A DNA stretch of 64,000 nt, from NCBI RefSeq assembly GCF_003634615.1, contig NZ_RBKX01000001.1:1798001-1862000 (forward strand). The letters are read 5' to 3'. The stretch comes from Flavobacterium sp. 102. Its GTDB lineage: Bacteria > Bacteroidota > Bacteroidia > Flavobacteriales > Flavobacteriaceae. This document shows, in pieces, positions 35,566 to 43,358 of this stretch. The position numbers were made by a program, and so were the translations under genes. The notes beneath the pieces were generated by a model that was given only the letters and a program-made list of their open reading frames with translations, was not told the DNA's origin and made no database searches. The stretch's first letter is position 1; the number at the start of each line of letters is the position of its first letter.

Positions 35566-36891
35566 TTGCAAGAAAGAAAAATATACAGTCAGAACGTTTG
35601 GGTTGGCGGTAAGTTACAACCTGCAACGGTTTGTTTCCAAAACGGGACGATTTCCAACATCCATTTTGACAAACAAAATAGCGCGGAAGATTTGGGTGAT
35701 TTGGTTATTATGCCAGGTGTGATCGACGTTCACGTACATGTAAATGAACCAGGAAGAACCGAATGGGAAGGATTTGAAACTGCAACGCAAGCCGCGGCTG
35801 CCGGAGGAACAACTTCAATTATCGACATGCCTTTGAATGCGAGTCCGGTAACTACGACTTTAAAAGCATTGGAAGAAAAATTAGAATCGACTAAAGGCAA
35901 AATGAATGTCAACGTGGGTTTTTATGCCGGATTGGTTCCGGGAAATGCATCTCATTTAGAAGCGATGATTAAAGCCGGAATTGTTGGGGTAAAATGTTTT
36001 TTAACGCATTCCGGAATCGATGAATTTCCCAATGTGACTGAAAAAGATTTAGACCAAGCGATGCCGATTATGGCGAAATACAATTTGCCCTTGTTAGCAC
36101 ATTGTGAATTGTATGCCAATGAAGTAGAATGCGATTTTGAAAATCATCCAACGAGCTACCGACATTATTTAGCCAGCCGACCAAAGCAATGGGAAAATGA
36201 GGCGATAGCATTGATGATTCGCAAGTGTCGTGAGCACAATTGCCCAGTGCACATTGTTCATGTCGCTTCTGCGGAAGCTTTGAGCCAAATTGAAGCCGCC
36301 AAAAAAGAAGGCTTACCAATCACCGCCGAAACGTGTACGCAATACATTTACTTCAACGCAGAAGACATTCCGGACGCAAGTTGCATATACAAATGTGCGC
36401 CACCAATTCGGGAGAAAGCCAATAATGACCAATTGAAGCATGCTTTCCTTTCAGGAGTTTTAGATTTTATCACGACAGACCATTCGCCTGCGCCACCGAA
36501 TATCAAAGAAATGGAAAGCGGCAATTTAAAAAAAGCTTGGGGTGGCATTGCCGGTATTCAGTTTTTACTAAACGGTTCTTGGACAGCGTTGAAAGATATA
36601 ATGACATTGGAACAATTTATACCATTGGTTACCTCAAAACCGGCGGAGTTTATTAAAGCCAATAAAAAAGGAAAAATCGCAATAGGAAATGACGCTGATT
36701 TTGTGATTTGGAATCCTGCAGCAAGCCAAATCATCAAAGAAGAAGAGATTCTTTTCAAATATAAAATAAGTCCGTATATCGGACAAAACTTAAACGGAAT
36801 TGTTTCGGAAACCATCGTGAATGGCGAAACGGTTTACCAAAATAAATCAATAAGAAATAAAAATAAAGGACAATGGCTTTTGCAAAAGTAA
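35566..36891 (+). CDS. allB: allantoinase
   Basis: A 441-residue metal-dependent cyclic amidohydrolase hydrolysing allantoin to allantoate. The HxH metal motif appears in GVIDVHVHVNEPGRTEWEGFETAT, the carbamylated lysine in GVKCFLTHSGIDEFPNV, further His in LAHCELYANE and VHIVHVASAEAL, and the Asp in FITTDHSPAPP. The best start is TTG at 35566, since the next Met is at residue 49 inside the conserved domain. Followed by allantoicase with a 19-base overlap, which distinguishes it from dihydroorotase or hydantoinase. Confidence 0.94.
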   Translation: MQERKIYSQNVWVGGKLQPATVCFQNGTISNIHFDKQNSAEDLGDLVIMPGVIDVHVHVNEPGRTEWEGFETATQAAAAGGTTSIIDMPLNASPVTTTLKALEEKLESTKGKMNVNVGFYAGLVPGNASHLEAMIKAGIVGVKCFLTHSGIDEFPNVTEKDLDQAMPIMAKYNLPLLAHCELYANEVECDFENHPTSYRHYLASRPKQWENEAIALMIRKCREHNCPVHIVHVASAEALSQIEAAKKEGLPITAETCTQYIYFNAEDIPDASCIYKCAPPIREKANNDQLKHAFLSGVLDFITTDHSPAPPNIKEMESGNLKKAWGGIAGIQFLLNGSWTALKDIMTLEQFIPLVTSKPAEFIKANKKGKIAIGNDADFVIWNPAASQIIKEEEILFKYKISPYIGQNLNGIVSETIVNGETVYQNKSIRNKNKGQWLLQK

Positions 36892-37889
36892 CAGAGATAA
36901 TCAAAGAATCACCGGCATTTACACAACTAACCGACTTAGCGGCAGAACGTTTGGGCGGAAAGGTTTTGTATGCGACAGATGATTTTTTTGCCGAAAAAGA
37001 AAACTTAATTTTACCGACACGCGGTGTATTTATCGCCGACAAATATACCGATCGAGGAAAATGGATGGACGGTTGGGAAAGCCGCCGCAAAAGAACTCCG
37101 GGACATGATTGGGCCATTATCCAATTAGCGACTTCGGGAAAAATTACCGGATTTGACATTGATACTAATTTCTTTTTAGGCAATCATCCACCGCATGCTT
37201 CGATTGAAGCTATTTATTTAGATAATGCTACTGATATTACGGATTGGGAGAATTTAGCATGGAAAGAAATTCTACCTAAATCCCATTTAGATGCCGGTTC
37301 ACAAAATTTCTATGAATGCGAAAGCGATGAAATTTTTACGCATTTGCGTTTGCACATTTATCCTGATGGTGGCGTAGCACGTTTCAGAGTTTACGGCGAA
37401 GTTTTTAAAAATTGGGAGACTTTCGACGCTTCTCAAGAAATTGATTTGGCAGCAGCAATCAACGGCGGTCAGGCGATTGCTTGTAACGATATGTTTTTTA
37501 GCGCGATGGGCAATTTGATTATGCCGAATCGCGGCGCCAATATGGGCGACGGTTGGGAAACCAAAAGAAACCGAACACCTAATAATAGAGATTGGGTAAT
37601 TTTAAAATTAGCGCATAAAGGAATTGTAGACCGTATTATTGTTGATACTTGCCATTTTAAAGGCAATTATCCTAATAGTTGTTCGATTGAAGCTTGTGTT
37701 TCCAATACTGATGAAGTGATGAATTCGGATTGGAAATTACTTTTGCCGCAACAAAAGTTAAGTGCAGATAATATTCATGAGTTCATTTCAGAAGTAAATA
37801 CTTTAGGTGCGATAACACATATTCGTTTAAATATTTTCCCTGACGGTGGCGTAAGTCGATTAAGAATCTTTGGTAAAATCAATAAATAA
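36873..37889 (+). CDS. alc: allantoicase
   Basis: A 338-residue enzyme hydrolysing allantoate to ureidoglycolate and urea. Two tandem allantoicase domains are visible: the first around FIADKYTDRGKWMDGWESRRKR... and its second copy around NRGANMGDGWETKRNRTP, each followed by a GDGG/PDGGV(A/S)R-type segment (HIYPDGGVARFRVYG and NIFPDGGVSRLRIFG). Translation is probably coupled to allB through the overlap. The allantoicase route releases urea rather than ammonia. Confidence 0.95.
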   Translation: MAFAKVTEIIKESPAFTQLTDLAAERLGGKVLYATDDFFAEKENLILPTRGVFIADKYTDRGKWMDGWESRRKRTPGHDWAIIQLATSGKITGFDIDTNFFLGNHPPHASIEAIYLDNATDITDWENLAWKEILPKSHLDAGSQNFYECESDEIFTHLRLHIYPDGGVARFRVYGEVFKNWETFDASQEIDLAAAINGGQAIACNDMFFSAMGNLIMPNRGANMGDGWETKRNRTPNNRDWVILKLAHKGIVDRIIVDTCHFKGNYPNSCSIEACVSNTDEVMNSDWKLLLPQQKLSADNIHEFISEVNTLGAITHIRLNIFPDGGVSRLRIFGKINK

Positions 37890-37894
37890 TAGCT

Positions 37895-39301
37895 TTGAAT
37901 ACTTTTATACTAATTGTTTTGTATGTGATTTACTTCAGCGTGTTGATCCTGCTGGGTTATGTTTCGTATAAAATGCCGAAAATAAAAGTGACCAAATCAG
38001 AAACCGAAGAAACCGAAGAAATTAAGAATACCAGTCAAAATTATATTTATACCGGAATTTTATTAGCGATCGTTGGGATTTTGGTCAATACCTATATTTT
38101 GGTACAAGGCACGCCATTGGAAAGTCATTTGATGGAATGGCTTAATATTGTCATTCGATTGCTGCACATTACTTTCGGAATTGCTTGGATTGGCGCATCA
38201 TTTTATTTTGTATTCTTAGAGAATGCCTTAAATAGGACAGAAGACGTACGAGACGAATTGGCGGGAAATCTCTGGGCGGTTCACGGTGGCGGATTTTATT
38301 ATTTGGAGAAATACAAAGTCGCGCCCAAGACGATTCCAAAACATTTGCATTGGTTCAAATATGAAGCTTATTTTACTTGGCTTTCGGGTTTTTGTTTGTT
38401 GTTTGTGGTGTATTATTTTAATGCTTCCGCTTTCTTAATAGACAAAAACGTAATGGACATTTCTGCGACACAAGGGATCTTAACCGGTATCGGGTCGTTC
38501 GTTGTTGGATGGATTATTTATGACCAAATGTGTAAATCCGGTTTAATCAAAAATCAATTCTGGTTTTCGATTATTGGTTTTATTCTTCTGATTGCGTTTG
38601 CTTGGTTTTATTGTCAAGTGTTTAGTGCGAGAGCGGCGTATATTCATTTCGGAGCAATGATTGGCAGTTTGATGGTCGCCAATGTGTTTTTTGTGATTAT
38701 TCCGGGACAAAAGGAAATGGTGCGTTCTGCCAAATTGGGCATTCCATTAGATCCGAGTTTGGGTAAAAAAGCCTTAGCGCGATCCTTGCACAATAACTAT
38801 TTTACATTGCCGGTGTTGTTTGTCATGGTCAGCAATCACTTTCCATCGACTTTCGGGTATGAATATCCGTGGGTAGTTTTGGCGATTATTTCGCTCGGTG
38901 CAGCAGGCGTGAAGCACTATTTGAATTTAAAAGAAAAGAAAGAACTCAATGTTTGGATTTTGCCGGTTTCGGTGGTGATACTTTTAGCGGCTTGTTTTAT
39001 TACGGCGCCCAGTACGAATCCAACGGAATGTAAAACCCAAGTCAGCATCACAGAAGTGCAAACCATTATTGAGAAGCGTTGCGTGCAATGCCATTCTTCG
39101 GCACCGACTGACGATACGTATAAAGTCGCGCCGAATGGTGTAAAATATGATACGCCGGAAGACATTGTAAAGAAAAAAGAGTTAATTATGCAAAGGGTTA
39201 TATTGACCAAAACAATGCCGCAAAATAATAAAACCAACATGACCGAAGAGGAACGCAATATCATCCGTTGTTGGATCGAACAAGGAGCGAGCCTAAAATA
39301 A
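37895..39301 (+). CDS. puuD: membrane urate hydroxylase PuuD with C-terminal cytochrome c
   Basis: A 468-residue urate oxidase of the integral-membrane type described from Agrobacterium: an N-terminal Urate_ox_N domain with about eight transmembrane helices fused to a C-terminal cytochrome c that accepts the electrons, so no hydrogen peroxide is made. Markers are HITFGIAWIGASFYFVFLE, HGGGFYYLEKYKVAP, KHLHWFKYEAYFTWLSG and, at the C-terminus, the haem site CVQCHSS with a later TMPQNN Met. TTG at 37895 is the start. Five bases follow allantoicase. Confidence 0.93.
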   Translation: MNTFILIVLYVIYFSVLILLGYVSYKMPKIKVTKSETEETEEIKNTSQNYIYTGILLAIVGILVNTYILVQGTPLESHLMEWLNIVIRLLHITFGIAWIGASFYFVFLENALNRTEDVRDELAGNLWAVHGGGFYYLEKYKVAPKTIPKHLHWFKYEAYFTWLSGFCLLFVVYYFNASAFLIDKNVMDISATQGILTGIGSFVVGWIIYDQMCKSGLIKNQFWFSIIGFILLIAFAWFYCQVFSARAAYIHFGAMIGSLMVANVFFVIIPGQKEMVRSAKLGIPLDPSLGKKALARSLHNNYFTLPVLFVMVSNHFPSTFGYEYPWVVLAIISLGAAGVKHYLNLKEKKELNVWILPVSVVILLAACFITAPSTNPTECKTQVSITEVQTIIEKRCVQCHSSAPTDDTYKVAPNGVKYDTPEDIVKKKELIMQRVILTKTMPQNNKTNMTEEERNIIRCWIEQGASLK

Positions 39302-39309
39302 ATTAGCGT

Positions 39310-40158
39310 ATGACAATAGCAGCATTTAATACTTTAGATAAAGAAACTGCAAAGCAACATTTATTTGCTTGTTGTGGTTCCGATAAATGGGCGTCCGCCA
39401 TGATGTCGCATTTTCCGTTTGCTTCCGAAAAACAATTGGTAGATTTGTCGGCTTCCATTTGGTATGATGACTGTGGTGAAACCGATTGGAGAGAATCCTT
39501 CACACACCATCCGAAAATTGGTGATGTCAAAAGTTTGACCGAAAAATTTGCCGGCAAAGAACAAGCCGGAGTTGCCGTGGCGACGCAAGAAACGATTCAA
39601 AATTTGGCGAAAGCCAATAGGGATTATGAAGCCAAAAATGGTTTTATTTTCATCGTTTGTGCCACCGGAAAATCCGCCGATGAAATGCTGCAACTGCTGT
39701 TGGATAGATTAAAAAACACACCCGAAGAAGAATTGCACATTGCGATGGGCGAACAACAAAAAATTTCCATCATTCGGTTCAAAAAATTACTGACCGATGG
39801 CGATTTTAGTTTTCTGAAAGTAAGCCAAATCACGACACACGTTTTAGACACCGCTGTTGGTTTACCCGGAAAAAACATTTCTATTCGTTTACAAGCTAAA
39901 AGAAACAATGTTTGGCAAACCATTGCGCAAGGAATCACCAATGCCGACGGCAGAATTCCCGATTTATTGCCTCAAGAAAAATCACTAAAACCCGATACTT
40001 ACAAAATGGTTTTCGACACCGGAAGCTATTATGCCACCCAAAACCTAAAAACGTTTTATCCCGAAGTGGAAATCCTTTTCAATACTTTTGATGAAACGCA
40101 TTATCATGTTCCGTTGTTAGTCAATCCTTTTGGATATAGCACTTACCGCGGTAGCTAA
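39310..40158 (+). CDS. fused OHCU decarboxylase and 5-hydroxyisourate hydrolase
   Basis: A 282-residue UraD-UraH fusion performing the two steps after urate oxidation. UraD (about residues 1-165) has HHPKIGD and FIVCATGKSADEML, matching OHCU decarboxylase. UraH (from ~173) is transthyretin-like: ITTHVLDTAVGLPGKNISIRL, NADGRIPDLL, HYHVPLLVNPFGYSTYRGS, ending in the diagnostic YRGS tail. UraD and UraH fusions occur elsewhere; here it gives a channel from HIU to S-allantoin immediately after puuD. Confidence 0.94.
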   Translation: MTIAAFNTLDKETAKQHLFACCGSDKWASAMMSHFPFASEKQLVDLSASIWYDDCGETDWRESFTHHPKIGDVKSLTEKFAGKEQAGVAVATQETIQNLAKANRDYEAKNGFIFIVCATGKSADEMLQLLLDRLKNTPEEELHIAMGEQQKISIIRFKKLLTDGDFSFLKVSQITTHVLDTAVGLPGKNISIRLQAKRNNVWQTIAQGITNADGRIPDLLPQEKSLKPDTYKMVFDTGSYYATQNLKTFYPEVEILFNTFDETHYHVPLLVNPFGYSTYRGS

Positions 40159-40193
40159 AACTCATAATTCATAACTCATAACTCATAACTCAA
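40159..40193 (+). repeat. 7-bp tandem repeat before the DUF6986 gene
   Basis: AACTCAT, AATTCAT, AACTCAT, AACTCAT, AACTCA lie head to tail in the entire 35-base gap between uraDH and the next ATG, i.e. four full units and part of a fifth. Slippage here could alter the leader. Confidence 0.75.
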
Positions 40194-41528
40194 ATGACAA
40201 TTCCTTCCCATAAAAAAGAACAATTGTTCCAAAATTTATCTCAGGCGAACAATACTTTTAACGAAATATATCCCGGAGACCGAAGCGACCGCCAACCGGT
40301 TCATACTTTATACGGAGGAGCGAATCTTTTCAAATCTGATGCGCCAATTGCCTTAGGACATCGAGCTTTGGAAATTTTAGAAACCTATGCGCCAAATCAT
40401 GAAGTGTTCGGAAAAGCTTTCGGCTTAACTGGCGGCAATGATTTTAATAAACGCATTTATGATAAGGTCGTGGCCAAATTAAAATCGGAAGCTATAGAAG
40501 ATTTTCGCATCGATTTTGAAGATGGTTACGGCAATCGCAGCAATGAAGAAGAAGATGCAACGGCTGTAACCGCAGCAAAAGAAGTCGCTAAAGGTATGGC
40601 AGACCAAACTCTTTCGCCATTCATCGGAATCCGAATCAAACCGTTTACAGAGGAAATGAAAGAACGTGGTTTGAGAACCTTAGATATTTTTGTTTCTACT
40701 TTAGTAAAGGAAACCATCGGTAAATTACCGGAGAATTTTGTGGTCATGTTACCCAAAGTGACCATACCTGAACAACCCGAAACTTTGGCCAATTTTTTTA
40801 CGATTTTAGAAGGAGAATTAGGTTTAGCCAAAGGCATCCTGAAAATGGAAATGATGGTTGAAACCACACAAGCTATCATGGATATTAACGGAACTAATCC
40901 GTTATACAGATTCATCAAAGCGGCTCAAGGTCGTTGTGTCGCAATGCATTTTGGAACTTATGATTATACCGCCAGTTGTAGTATCACAGCGAAATACCAA
41001 GAAATGGATCATCCTGTTTGTGACTTTGCACACCATATGACCAAAGTAGCTTTAGCACATACCGGAATCTGGTTAAGCGACGGCGCAACGAACACGATGC
41101 CCATCGGGCCACACCGTGGCGATTTGACTGCCGAACAAGAAGAAGAGAACCGTCAAGTCGTTCACAGAGCTTGGAAAAAAGGATATGACCACATTCGTCA
41201 CTCGTTATGGAACGGCTATTATCAAGGTTGGGATTTAAATCCGGCGCAGTTTCCTATGCGTTATGCGGCTGTTTATGCTTTCTTTTTAGAAAGTTATGAC
41301 GATGCCGTCGACCGCTTGAAAACTTTTGTAGATAAAGCAGCACGTGCCACTCTAATCGGAGACGTATTTGACGATGCGGCAACTGGTCAAGGTTTATTGA
41401 ATTATTTTCTCAGAGCCTTGAATAGTGGCGCCATAACGGAAGAAGAAGTTTTAGTAACCGGCTTGACAATAGAAGAAATTCGCGGTCGTTCTTTCAAGAA
41501 GATTTTAGAGAACCGAGCTAAAAAGTAG
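40194..41528 (+). CDS. DUF6986 protein, citrate lyase beta / malate synthase-like superfamily
   Basis: A 444-residue protein of the HpcH/HpaI-CitE fold. Acidic metal-site motifs FRIDFEDGYGNRS and the later ILKMEMMVETTQAI (the CitE/malate-synthase Glu) are visible, with ARCV-type GRCVAMHFGTYDYTASC after them. I recognise this as DUF6986, a family repeatedly found beside ureide-pathway genes. Since ureidoglycolate cleavage gives glyoxylate, a malate-synthase-like condensation of glyoxylate with acetyl-CoA is the natural hypothesis, not demonstrated. It ends the purine cluster, followed by a hairpin. Confidence 0.75.
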   Translation: MTIPSHKKEQLFQNLSQANNTFNEIYPGDRSDRQPVHTLYGGANLFKSDAPIALGHRALEILETYAPNHEVFGKAFGLTGGNDFNKRIYDKVVAKLKSEAIEDFRIDFEDGYGNRSNEEEDATAVTAAKEVAKGMADQTLSPFIGIRIKPFTEEMKERGLRTLDIFVSTLVKETIGKLPENFVVMLPKVTIPEQPETLANFFTILEGELGLAKGILKMEMMVETTQAIMDINGTNPLYRFIKAAQGRCVAMHFGTYDYTASCSITAKYQEMDHPVCDFAHHMTKVALAHTGIWLSDGATNTMPIGPHRGDLTAEQEEENRQVVHRAWKKGYDHIRHSLWNGYYQGWDLNPAQFPMRYAAVYAFFLESYDDAVDRLKTFVDKAARATLIGDVFDDAATGQGLLNYFLRALNSGAITEEEVLVTGLTIEEIRGRSFKKILENRAKK

Positions 41529-41536
41529 CTTTCTAC

Positions 41537-41568
41537 ACCGGATCGGATTTAAAATCCGGTCCGGTTTA
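41537..41568 (+). terminator. terminator of the purine cluster
   Basis: A 13-bp stem (41537-41549 with 41553-41565; one T-G wobble) containing CCGGATCGGATT and AATCCGGTCCGG, TAA loop, followed by TTTATG. It begins nine bases past the stop. Confidence 0.75.
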
Positions 41569-41606
41569 TGAGCGCTTCAAATTAGAACACCACTTTCCTA
41601 AGTTAA

Positions 41607-41766
41607 AATAGCACAATCCTTATCAAGAATCGCACAATCCTTATCAAGAATCGCACAATTCTTATCGAGAATCGTGCAATCCTTATCAAGAATCGCACAA
41701 TTCTTATCGAGAATCGTGCAATCCTTATCAAGAATCGCACAATCCTTATCGAGAATTGTACAATCC
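41607..41766. repeat. 21-bp minisatellite, seven full units plus one partial
   Basis: Seven head-to-tail units of TTATC(A/G)AGAATCG(CAC/TGC)AATCC fill 41620-41766, after a partial unit at 41607-41619. Units alternate: A (AAG...CGCAC), A, B (GAG...CGTGC), A, B, A, B, with the last carrying TTGTAC. A- and B-cores (GCAC and GTGC) are complementary, so neighbours can pair. CCTAAGTT flanks both ends (41597-41604 and 41765-41772). A stop-free frame exists but has no start codon. The rest of the 411-base gap (41529-41939) holds the hairpin and one further inverted repeat. Confidence 0.9.
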
Positions 41767-41826
41767 TAAGTTGGCGCACCGCCGAAATTTATCAGGGAGG
41801 CTTTTTTTAAAGATAAGTTTTAAGTA

Positions 41827-41847
41827 ATTAACAGTCATGCTGTTAAT
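41827..41847 (+). promoter_or_regulatory. operator-like inverted repeat upstream of aqpZ
   Basis: ATTAACAG and CTGTTAAT (8 bp each) around TCATG lie about 93 bases before the aquaporin start. It could be a regulator site; no further evidence. Confidence 0.35.
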
Positions 41848-41939
41848 AAGTTTATAAAGAATCGAAAAATCAGGATTCCCTTTTTCTTAAATTTAGGATA
41901 ATTAACCCATCATGACTTGTGTGATGAAAAACTAAACTT

Positions 41940-42647
41940 ATGAGAAAACTATTTGCAGAATTTTTTGGTACCTACTGGCTTGTTTTTGGCGGTTGTGGTA
42001 GTGCTTTGTTTGCCGCGGGATTTCCAGATTTGGGGATTGGCTTTGCCGGTGTTTCATTAGCTTTTGGATTAACCGTTTTGACGATGGCTTATGCTGTAGG
42101 TCATATATCGGGTGGCCATTTTAATCCGGCGGTATCTTTCGGGCTTTGGGCTAGTGGCCGATTTTCGGGTAAAGATTTATTGCCTTATATCGTTTCACAA
42201 TGTTTGGGCGGAATTGCCGCAGCAGGAACTTTGTTATTCATCCTTTCAGGCAAAGAAGGATTCGCTATTGACAATACTAAAGCGGGTGCTTTTGCCACCA
42301 ATGGTTATGGGGCTTTTTCTCCTGATGGTTATTCCGTAGGTTCAGCATTTGTAGCAGAATTTATTTTGACGATGTTTTTCGTACTCATTATTGTTGGCGC
42401 TACAGACAAATTGGCTAACGGAAAGTTTGCCGGCGTTGCTATAGGTTTGGCATTAACTTTAATCCATTTAATCAGTATTCCAATCACCAATACTTCTGTT
42501 AATCCTGCGCGTTCTACTTCGCAGGCGGTTTTTGCACAAGGAGAATCTTTATCCCAATTGTGGTTGTTTTGGGTTGCACCAATTGCCGGTGCCTTGGTTG
42601 GAGGATTTATTTATAAATTGTTTTTAGACAAAAAAGAAGATTTATAG
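41940..42647 (+). CDS. aqpZ: aquaporin Z
   Basis: A 235-residue six-helix water channel. Both NPA boxes are present: [11 protein letters not shown] after the second helix and [13 protein letters not shown] before the last. The SNPAR-type second box and [23 protein letters not shown] segment fit orthodox water-specific AqpZ more than glycerol facilitators. It has its own leader and terminator; adjacency to the urea-producing pathway is suggestive only. Confidence 0.93.
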   Translation: MRKLFAEFFGTYWLVFGGCGSALFAAGFPDLGIGFAGVSLAFGLTVLTMAYAVGHISGGHFNPAVSFGLWASGRFSGKDLLPYIVSQCLGGIAAAGTLLFILSGKEGFAIDNTKAGAFATNGYGAFSPDGYSVGSAFVAEFILTMFFVLIIVGATDKLANGKFAGVAIGLALTLIHLISIPITNTSVNPARSTSQAVFAQGESLSQLWLFWVAPIAGALVGGFIYKLFLDKKEDL

Positions 42648-42669
42648 TTTTAACTTAGTTTAAAATCAG

Positions 42670-42714
42670 TAAAGAGAAAAGGATGAAGTTATTTGTTCTT
42701 TTCTCTTTATTTTT
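42670..42714 (+). terminator. terminator after aqpZ
   Basis: TAAAGAGAAAAG (42670-42681) and CTTTTCTCTTTA (42698-42709) are an exact 12-bp inverted repeat with a 16-base loop, followed by TTTTTG. It overlaps the leader of the next gene. Confidence 0.75.
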
Positions 42715-42719
42715 GTGGA

Positions 42720-43322
42720 ATGAACTCGCTTTTCCCAAAAGAAAAAATTGCTTTCAATCTTCCCGATGCTGAAATAGAATACTATTCAAGTTTCTTTGAT
42801 TCGGCTCGTGCCAATGAACTTTTTGAGAAATTAAAATCAGAGATTCCTTGGCAACAAGACAATATTACGGTATTTGGCAAAACCCATCCACAACCGCGAT
42901 TGACGGCGCTTTTTGGGAATGAAGGCAAGCCTTATGGTTACTCGAATATTGTGATGCAACCGCATCATTGGAACCCGTTATTGATGTTTATTAAGGACGA
43001 AGTTGAATCTGTTTGCCAAGAAAATTTCACTACAGTTTTACTCAATTATTATCGCAATGGGAAAGACAGTAATGGTTGGCACGCCGATAATGAAAAAGAG
43101 TTGGGTAGAAATCCTATTATTGCTTCGGTCAGTTTTGGTGCTGAGCGACCTTTTCATTTGCAACACAATACGATTAAGGAGCAAAAGACAAAAATCAATT
43201 TGGAGCATGGAAGTTTACTGATTATGAAAGGCACGACGCAGCATTTTTGGAAACACCAAATTCCGAAAACGGCTAAAGAAATAGGTTCCCGAATCAATCT
43301 TACTTTTCGCATCATCAAGTAA
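42720..43322 (+). CDS. AlkB-like alpha-ketoglutarate-dependent dioxygenase
   Basis: A 200-residue Fe(II)/2-oxoglutarate dioxygenase of the AlkB/ALKBH2-3 type, which oxidatively removes methyl groups from damaged DNA or RNA bases. The first metal ligands are in WHADNEKELG (H-x-D), the distal His is in TQHFWKHQIP, and 2-oxoglutarate is held by the arginines of SRINLTFRIIK. ATG at 42720 is preferred to TTG at 42693, which overlaps the terminator hairpin. Confidence 0.9.
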   Translation: MNSLFPKEKIAFNLPDAEIEYYSSFFDSARANELFEKLKSEIPWQQDNITVFGKTHPQPRLTALFGNEGKPYGYSNIVMQPHHWNPLLMFIKDEVESVCQENFTTVLLNYYRNGKDSNGWHADNEKELGRNPIIASVSFGAERPFHLQHNTIKEQKTKINLEHGSLLIMKGTTQHFWKHQIPKTAKEIGSRINLTFRIIK

Positions 43323-43358
43323 TTCTCTATTTTATTATATTTGATAAAAAACAATTCG

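Noticed and set aside
35566..36891. Dihydroorotase or hydantoinase instead of allantoinase
   Set aside because: The amidohydrolase motifs are shared, but the overlap with allantoicase and the urate pathway context favour allantoinase.
36755..37183. 142-residue open frame antisense to allB and alc
   Set aside because: It crosses the junction of two well-supported genes and has no domain signature.
40526..40918. 130-residue open frame antisense to the DUF6986 gene
   Set aside because: It is a shadow of the real coding frame, and no start context or conserved motif supports it.
41607..41766. CRISPR-like array
   Set aside because: The units are contiguous 21-mers with no variable spacers, and no cas genes are present; this is a minisatellite.
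41620..41766. Seven-residue repeat protein encoded by the minisatellite
   Set aside because: One frame is open through the array, but it has stop codons at both ends (41599-41601 and 41767-41769) and no start codon.
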